A stretch of DNA of 64,000 nucleotides from Atopsyche davidsoni (Eukaryota; Arthropoda; Insecta; Trichoptera; Hydrobiosidae), in assembly GCA_022113835.1 (NCBI GenBank), contig JAILWY010000026.1, positions 206,001 to 270,000 on the forward strand, read 5' to 3'. Under the pieces are notes generated by a model. That model was given only the letters and a program-made list of their open reading frames with translations, was not told where the DNA came from and made no database searches. Position 1 is the stretch's first letter; every line of letters begins with the position of its first letter. This document shows, piece after piece, positions 57,759 through 64,000 of this stretch. The position numbers and the translations under genes are program-made.

Positions 57759-58490
57759 TTTTTTTTATATAGGTTTGGTACCTTGCTTGTTATGTACAAG
57801 GTTTGTCATCACAATTTGGGGAAACTTTCCAAACTATTCGATCGAAATTGTGCTATATATGGGAGTGACTGAAGCTACACCCCCTGGTTTATCTTCTTTA
57901 TGGTTCCGATGACACGCTTAATGAAGCCATCCAGTGACTTCATCAACTGTGGTTGTCTCGCCACTGACTTTAGGTCATCCAGGCACAGGCCCTCCTGTCG
58001 GCATTGGCTCTCCAGTTGGTATCTCTGAAGACCAAAGATGGGGCATGAACCCACAAGGTTTGTGGAGTAATATCACCACAAGGGCATGTGTCGTCGCTCG
58101 TCAAGTGGAACCTGCGGAGATAACTTTTCATCACTCCGTGACCCGTTAGGAGCTGGATTGATTCAAAGCTAATCCCGCAGGTATTCCTGTATACAGCGGC
58201 GTCCGTAACAGAATCAAAGAACATCTTTGTTACGTTCCCTTGCGGAGAGCTTGTGCACCTTTCATTATATGTGTCCATTGTAATTTTCCTCTGGAGATTT
58301 TTTGCGAAACTCAGAGGAAAGTCGGAAAATATGTACTTACTTTTCTTTTTGGTGGCTTCTTTAGCCTTTTCGTCAGCTTTCTCGTTGCCAACAAGACCAA
58401 CGTGAGGTCTCACCCAGCCTATCTCGATGTTAACATCACTTGCTTGAATTTCTTTTAGCTTTTTCTGGATGTTAACTATTAGAGGGCTAG
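57759..58490 (-). mobile_element. 5'-truncated LINE with RNase H domain
   Basis: The insert is flanked by a perfect 15-bp direct repeat, AGGCCAGTTGATGTT (57744-57758 and 58491-58505). Its 3' end on the minus strand is a run of about eight A (T run at 57759-57766), and its 5' end is truncated inside the coding region. 732 bp long. This is the structure left by target-primed reverse transcription. Confidence 0.93.
57970..58489 (-). CDS. C-terminal part of a LINE polyprotein (RNase H end)
   Basis: Open from the 5' truncation (LIVNIQKKLKEIQASDVNIE...) to a stop at 57970. PHVGLVGNEKADEKAKEA near 58410-58358 is the end of an RNase HI domain (H..GN..AD) typical of I, Jockey and R1-type LINEs. Downstream, LLTGHGVMKSYLRRFHL and DDTCPCGDITPQTLWVH form the usual post-RNase H Cys/His region. 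The reverse transcriptase and endonuclease parts are absent, and no start codon is expected in this 5'-truncated copy. The frame is still open, which points to a recent insertion. Confidence 0.85.
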
Positions 58491-59335
58491 AGGCCAGTTG
58501 ATGTTACCTCTACGTGAAATGACCTTATTAGGGAATAATTCGTTAACAGCTTCAATTGATTGATTGGATGTATGGCAAGTCTTGTTGGAACCACGTTCAT
58601 AAGTTGAAACCTTGAAACTCCTGCAACTCTGGGCCCAAAATTTTTCGCAGCATATTGCAATAACGGTCACTATTCACATTGAGGGATCGGGTTCGTCGAT
58701 CATCATGAAAATAAGGACCATTATGCCTTTAGCAGACATAGCGGCCCACACAACGACCCTTGGGCTGTGCAGGGGTCGTTCATGCTTTCGTCTCGGATTC
58801 TCCACTGCCCAGTATTGACAATTCTGTTTATTAACATGGCTATTAGTATAAAAGTTGGCTTCGTCACTGAGCATTGTGTTTTCAAAGTTGTTCGCAAAAT
58901 TCAAGTGATTTGAGTAGTCCGTATCCTTCAATTCTTGCACCAATTGAATTTTATACGCTTTTAAATGCAAATCTTTCTTTAAAATCGAATGCAAAGACGA
59001 TTTTTTAATGTTCAACGCTTGGTTTCGCTTTCGGGTGGATAAAGACGGATTTGGACGAACTGACGCTTCCACTTCTTCAATTGTTCCCTGGTCGAGGACT
59101 GAACGAGGGTGACCAGAGTTTTGAATTTTTACCGTCGCACCTGTATTTTAAAACATTTTCTAATGCTATCGTCACTTGGTGCATTGCGTGTACGATACTC
59201 CGCACGATACAAACGTTGAGTAGTCACTATTGAATCACCGTTACGATAATACGCTCGTACGCAAAAAGCGCGATGCGTCCCCGGGTACTGCTTCATAGAG
59301 ACTAAAACTCCACAAAATGGCGGACTCCGCGATTT

Positions 59336-60737
59336 CCTTCCCGCGCTCCTCAGCCGCTCCGAATCAACTTCAACGCTAAAAAAAATACCCGATACTCTAT
59401 ATATTAGTGTTAAACAATTTCAAAAATTTAACATAGATATAACTGATACTGTCGACCAATAGATAATTAGTGAATAAAAATAATTGTAAAATTATAAAAA
59501 TATGAAAATATATTTAATGTTTTACGTAAATAATATATCATCTTTCTGGTTTTAGATTTTCCTCCTCGTTTTTTTGGTTTATTTAGTATAAAATGGCTTA
59601 TGGTTTTCAATGGCGCTTCTAATACATAAACAAAAAATGGAAAGTTTTCTCCGGTAGAGTGGAAGGATAAGAACTTATACTCGTATGTGTATGAGGGCAT
59701 ATTTTACAGTGCCAAAATTTTCTGCCAATATAACCAAGTATTAAAATTATTATTATAACGTTATTTATTACTTTGAATATAATTTTTATTGAACTACGAC
59801 TCTGTAGCGGTAGTCGCTAGCAAAGTATTGTAGCAGAACTTAGCACGTCATGGAGGTTTCAGATGGTGCTTCACGACCTATATGTTGTAAAGATGGAATA
59901 ATAATCGGATTCTCAGTCCCGTGCGAGCCGCGTCGCGCAGAGCACTTGAGATTCTTTGAAGCCTAATTCAAATACCAAAATATTGTAGTAAACATTTTTT
60001 CGTTACTTTATGACAAATTATTCAAAACTTAAACATGATTGTTGGTTGAAAACAGATAAATATAGTGTATTGATACAATAAATTATTTTATCTGTCTCTG
60101 TCGGTCCAGAGACAATGTCCAATGTAGAGCATTTCAGTGCACTATCCGGTACTGTCCCACTGCAGAGAGGTGTCACGACTTCTATTACATTGTTCCATTT
60201 TCTCAGGAGACTCATTATGTAGCTCAGATTATTTATAATTGTCGACAAGTAGCGCATGCGCGTGTTGAGGATAATTTACAACGCCAAGAAGTTGAAACCT
60301 TGAAAACTATCGTTTTGCACAACAGGATACACCGCGAATCACATATCAAATATTTCGACGGATATTCCTGAAGCGTACGCACGTATCCGTTAATTGAAAA
60401 CATAAAGTCACATTATGAATAAATTTATTATGATGATTTTATTATCAAATCCTATCATTAAAATGAACACCTCCATCAATATTAGATGTTGTTTTATGAG
60501 AAATATATGATCATATTGTTTGAAATATAAGTAAAATTTCTTATGAAGCTTAAATCAATTATAGCCAAAGAAAATATATTATAATAAAATATTTATAAAT
60601 CTTCTGATTGTAGATTTAAAAACATCTGCTTACAATAAAATGTATTGTTTAAAGACACGAAAAACACTAAATGACATGATTTTCGATTGGCTTGTAAAAT
60701 ACAATCATTTTTTCGAAAATTTATTATATATGTTATA
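59336..60737. other. Intergenic stretch
   Basis: AT-rich, no gene recognised. Moderately GC-rich sequence at about 59925-59965 and 60090-60170. Confidence 0.5.
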
Positions 60738-61830
60738 CTAGCGGATACCCGGCGTGTTCTACTACGCTAAAAAAATAAATACATTTATTTTTTTTGTTCG
60801 AAAAAAGGAAATTTTGTTTTTTATTAACTTTTTATCTTAATGCTAGCGGATAAACAATATATGTATTGAGTTTTTTCGGTAGGTGTGTAAACAAAGATTT
60901 TTACTACGTGGCGATAGTTTTTTAACGGCAAGTTTTGTTCCGGTGCACAATTTAAGTGGATTTAAGTTGTGAATGAGCATCTATGGTGAACCAAATTTTA
61001 AAGTTATGATGTGAGGTGGCATTCCAGATGGTTCCAAAGAGTTAAAAATCTCTATTGGATGGTTGACTCTATTTTGGAACTTCATTATACAGCAATGTTT
61101 TCGCAAAATTATTGTAGCTGTGCTCCTCGTTCTTCGACATTTTTTTTTCAGTAAAATAAACACGTAGACCGTTTTCTAAATGAACAGCAAGATTGGATTG
61201 AACAGTTGGATATCATTCGTGAATACTGAAACCAAGAATTCAGCAGACAGCTTCATTACTGTTAACATATTTGCATATGTACTTGTCAATATCAATATCA
61301 ATGTCAATATCAACGTTTCTTACTTTAATGGTGGTGGTAAATCCTCTATCTTCAGGCTTTCGTCGCTGTATTTCGGATATCCATCCTTACCAGTTAAGTT
61401 TCAATAATCAAATCGCGTGGATATCTTTTCGTGCATTTGCCGTCTTTCATGCAAGGTGACTTCATATTCAATGCTCCGCATGGGCCGTGAATTATGTTCT
61501 TGCAGACAACTTCTTCTTGTAGATTCGGTAGTTCAGCAGATATAAATAACACTATCGATTTGAGTTGGAACAATTTTTTTTATCGGCCAAATTAGAATAT
61601 GAGTGTGCGGTAATCTCCGTTTTTGCTTTAATCGTTTAAACGCTACGTCAAAGCATCCTGAAAATACTTATGCATATGCAATATTGCAATTGCATCGCGC
61701 GATGAATATAATCTTTGATACACAATTTCTTTTGGTTAAAACGAATGTACAGAAGCCACTCACTTTAAATTTTGGCGTACATGTCAACACAAAACTGATG
61801 AAATACTTCACGGCATTTTAAAATGTGATT
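60738..61830 (-). mobile_element. Decayed second-family Helitron, minus strand
   Basis: The 3' end on the minus strand is CTAG (60738-60741) followed by T, preceded by the family terminus GCCGGGTATCCGCTAG and the same T-rich untranslated region as at 25.85 kb. The coding part is collapsed: Rep and helicase fragments are close together. The 5' end is not found, and the limit of 61830 marks where recognisable coding sequence ends. Confidence 0.88.
60880..61820 (-). pseudogene. Helitron Rep-helicase pseudogene
   Basis: Read on the minus strand from right to left. FCVDMYAKI and EWLLYIRFNQKKL (about 61800-61730), then RLPHTHILIW (about 61605-61575), the HUH metal-binding motif with two His. Then NIIHGPCGALN and KSPCMKDGKC (about 61500-61450), a WRILGFSIHERYPTVQ-like segment in a shifted frame (about 61245-61190), FNSLEPSGMPPHIITLKFGS (about 61045-60985) from the helicase C-terminal part, LCTGTKLAVKKL (about 60955-60915), and a last KNLCLHTY block next to the terminus. 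Walker A and B regions and the tyrosine segment are deleted. Many stops. Confidence 0.85.
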
Positions 61831-64000
61831 GGATTGTTAGGCTCTTATCATAATGCGATATGCATAATAATCCATAGATGAGACTTGTAATACGAATATT
61901 TTTGTTTAATATTTTTTTTCCCATATAAAAACAGACAAACTCACTATGATAAAACTCTCTGTTGTAAATGACAGATAGTGATTTTGTTTTATGCGCGATC
62001 TTCACAATGTTCTCTTTTCAAATTTTTTGCGAGAGTCCACTTTATAGATGTTGAAAATTTTTGTATGGAAAATATCGAAAATCGACCTAATTCTGTTCTG
62101 TAATTTCGGTGCTTTTTTTTGTGGCAGCCTATAACGGCAACTTCATACTAATATTTACAAACATCAATATCAGTATTTTTCTATTGGCAGCCATGCAGGC
62201 TGCCACCTTCAAGACATTTTCACATATATGCAATACGCGAAAATGTCAGTTCCTTTTATGAAATGTCAACTTTTGTATGGGATTTACTTAATTAAATAAA
62301 CCAAATTTGATAATCAATTTTTATACTTTTATTGGTCTAAAATACTTTCAGTATTTTTGCCTTTCAAATGAAACCGGTGTGGGACACATCGTTTGTATCG
62401 TTCAAAGCCTATAACGGACAAACAAACAATTTTTGTTTTATATATATATAATAATAATAGAAGAAAGATAGATTGAAAATTATTTCAATATAACATATGC
62501 ACCCAGTTTTTTTCTGTGACTCAACCCTTACAGTGATCTAGTTCGCCGGATCAAACTCATATGGTATCGATTTAAAGGCAATCTTCTTCGTGATTATTCT
62601 TTTTTTTGTACGCTCAGACCACCTTGGTATACTAATTTTGACAAAACTAACAAGGTAAATGATTCTTGAGGTGGTAAAATTAATTAATCCTATTTATCAT
62701 AATTTCCTCTTTGAGCCCTTTATACCTCTGGCGCGAGGTGCCAGGTATCTTCTACAAAGATTTTTAGTTTTACTGCATATTGAAGCCTACATTTTGTTTA
62801 GTATAAAAATTACATATATTTATTCTTCCTTATCTGAATCTTCTAAATTCTATATAATCTATCTTATGAACTTATTTGGTTTGAGTAATATATGTTACAG
62901 GAGACATTTATTATACCGTTCGGCCTTAGATCATTTTTATTTTTGTGACTTGTTGTAATGGTCTATTTGCTTATAAAATAACTAAACACTATTAAATCAA
63001 CTTAGGAATATTTTATGTTAAAGTTGAGATGTTCAAATTTAGAAAAAAAAAGTTTTAAACAGGACTTTATGAAAAACAAGTCTCCTTTGTTAAAATATTA
63101 GCAGTTTTTTTCTTGAAACTTATCCGTTAAATATGTGTTCATGTATTATATATATAAATATGCATCTACCGTTTATAATTATTGAAACCAACCCTTGTTT
63201 ACTTGAAGTTTTCTTTGGCCTGTAAAAAAATATTAAATTGCCTTCTGTGATTTTTTTTCTTTTAAGTGGATACAGTAAAAAAATTATTGTTCAATAAACT
63301 TAAATGAGACTTTGTAATGAAGTTACCTCATGCTTAATTTCGGAACAGGCACAGCTATGAATGTATTATACTTAACTGGACATTAAGTAAAGCAAATATG
63401 TTTTTATTTATAATTGATGTGCAAGTTAAATATTGTGAGTAAACTTTATTACACCTAATGAGTTATCTAATTGAGAAACATGTAAATAAAAAATAACTAC
63501 AACTAGCTGAAAACTAAATCACTTGTTTTGCTCAAAATTTATGAATTGCACACGTCATTGTATCAGCCGTATGAGAAAAACTAAATAAATAAATAAATTA
63601 TACTGTAACAAATTTATATGTGGATGCTGTTTTAGGGCTAAATACTTAAAAGTATTGATAAACTTTCATTTATAAAAAAAGTTATATTTCATTGTAAAAC
63701 TATGTTAAATAATCCACGTGATGTTTAAAAATATTTATTTTTTAGCATGAATACACGATTTTTAATAAATTAATGAATTGTGTGTTAATAAGACATAAAA
63801 AATAAATTTGAAAAAATACATTTTAAGAAAACGATTTGAAAAAATTGGATATATCTTTCAATTCTACTTTTATAAAAATCAGAATAATTATTTAGTTAAT
63901 AATTTCAATACATTTTATAACATTTTGTTTGAATTTAATTAATGGCGAATGCTATAAGAAATTTTTGGGATTTCAGTAGATTTAAGCGATTTCTACCAAA
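61831..64000. other. AT-rich intergenic stretch to the window end
   Basis: No gene recognised. An open frame at 62659-62958 (99 codons) is hydrophobic and AT-rich without a recognisable domain. A short (TA)n run occurs at about 62440-62450. The last kilobase is extremely AT-rich. Confidence 0.5.

Larger units (their letters stand above)
57545..59330 (-). pseudogene. mariner-like transposase, interrupted
   Basis: The N-terminal HTH region reads AYYRNGDSIVTTQRLYRAEY (about 59270-59210). After a frameshift the long open block 59072-58674 contains LNIKKSSLHSILKKDLHLKA, LSDEANFYTNSHVNKQNCQY, with the first catalytic Asp in SDEANF, and RVVVWAAMSAKGIM. NELFPNKVISRRGNINWP follows at about 58545-58495. 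The end of the protein lies beyond the LINE: INWPPRSPDLSTLDYFVWEY (about 57753-57694) with the last Asp, then NNPTNLTELKQNIRSEM and a C-terminal end near 57560. Frameshifts and the insertion make it inactive. Confidence 0.88.
57540..59335 (-). mobile_element. mariner-like element split by a LINE insertion
   Basis: The transposase on the minus strand is continuous in sense when the insert 57759-58490 and one copy of the 15-bp duplication are removed. The outer termini of the element are not recognised, so its limits are approximate. Confidence 0.85.

Noticed and set aside
61180..61459. Plus-strand frames rich in Asn/Ile/Ser
   Set aside because: They are antisense to the decayed Helitron on the minus strand, whose HUH and helicase motifs are recognisable.

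Overview
This window reads as nuclear DNA of an arthropod, most likely an insect. It is strongly AT-rich, has no operons or densely packed genes, carries spliceosomal introns inside transposon genes, and its mobile elements (mariner, Tc1, Helitron, hAT-type MITEs, a LINE with an RNase H domain) are those usual in insect genomes. I cannot name the species. I found no convincing host protein gene, rRNA gene or tRNA gene. Almost everything that can be annotated is transposable-element sequence or simple repeat.

Layout: 0.8-2.5 kb holds a palindromic foldback element and a 189-bp hAT-type MITE with an 8-bp target duplication. 5.9-8.5 kb is a cut-and-paste transposon with 13-bp terminal inverted repeats and a decayed, intron-containing transposase on the minus strand. 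8.56-15.3 kb is the centrepiece: a full Helitron with an uninterrupted 1662-codon Rep-helicase gene, carrying a 1.19-kb IS630/Tc1-type element in its 5' leader. 17.7-22.6 kb is bounded by two matching inverted foldback arms. 24.1-25.9 kb holds two short Helitrons of different families joined end to end. 26-35 kb is AT-rich filler with foldback copies. 35.9-37.1 kb is a decayed mariner. 40.1-43.3 kb is an LTR-like TG...CA unit with a 4-bp target duplication. 45.6 kb holds an exon of a YqaJ-type nuclease gene. 48.5-50.2 kb is a chain of mariner-like, foldback and Helitron fragments. 51.5 and 55.5 kb hold more foldback copies. 55.7-56.9 kb is a Tc1 remnant between Helitron 3' ends. 57.5-59.3 kb is a mariner-like element split by a 5'-truncated LINE with a perfect 15-bp target duplication. 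60.7-61.8 kb is a decayed Helitron on the minus strand.

How the parts relate: the intact Helitron protein could act in trans on the two short relatives at 24.1 and 49.6 kb. Those share one internal deletion and the same 3' hairpin end, so they look like a non-autonomous family. A second foldback family (about ten copies) consists of a palindromic core with a tail on one side only. Many short GC- and CpG-rich patches of 50-250 bp sit in the AT-rich background and remain unexplained.
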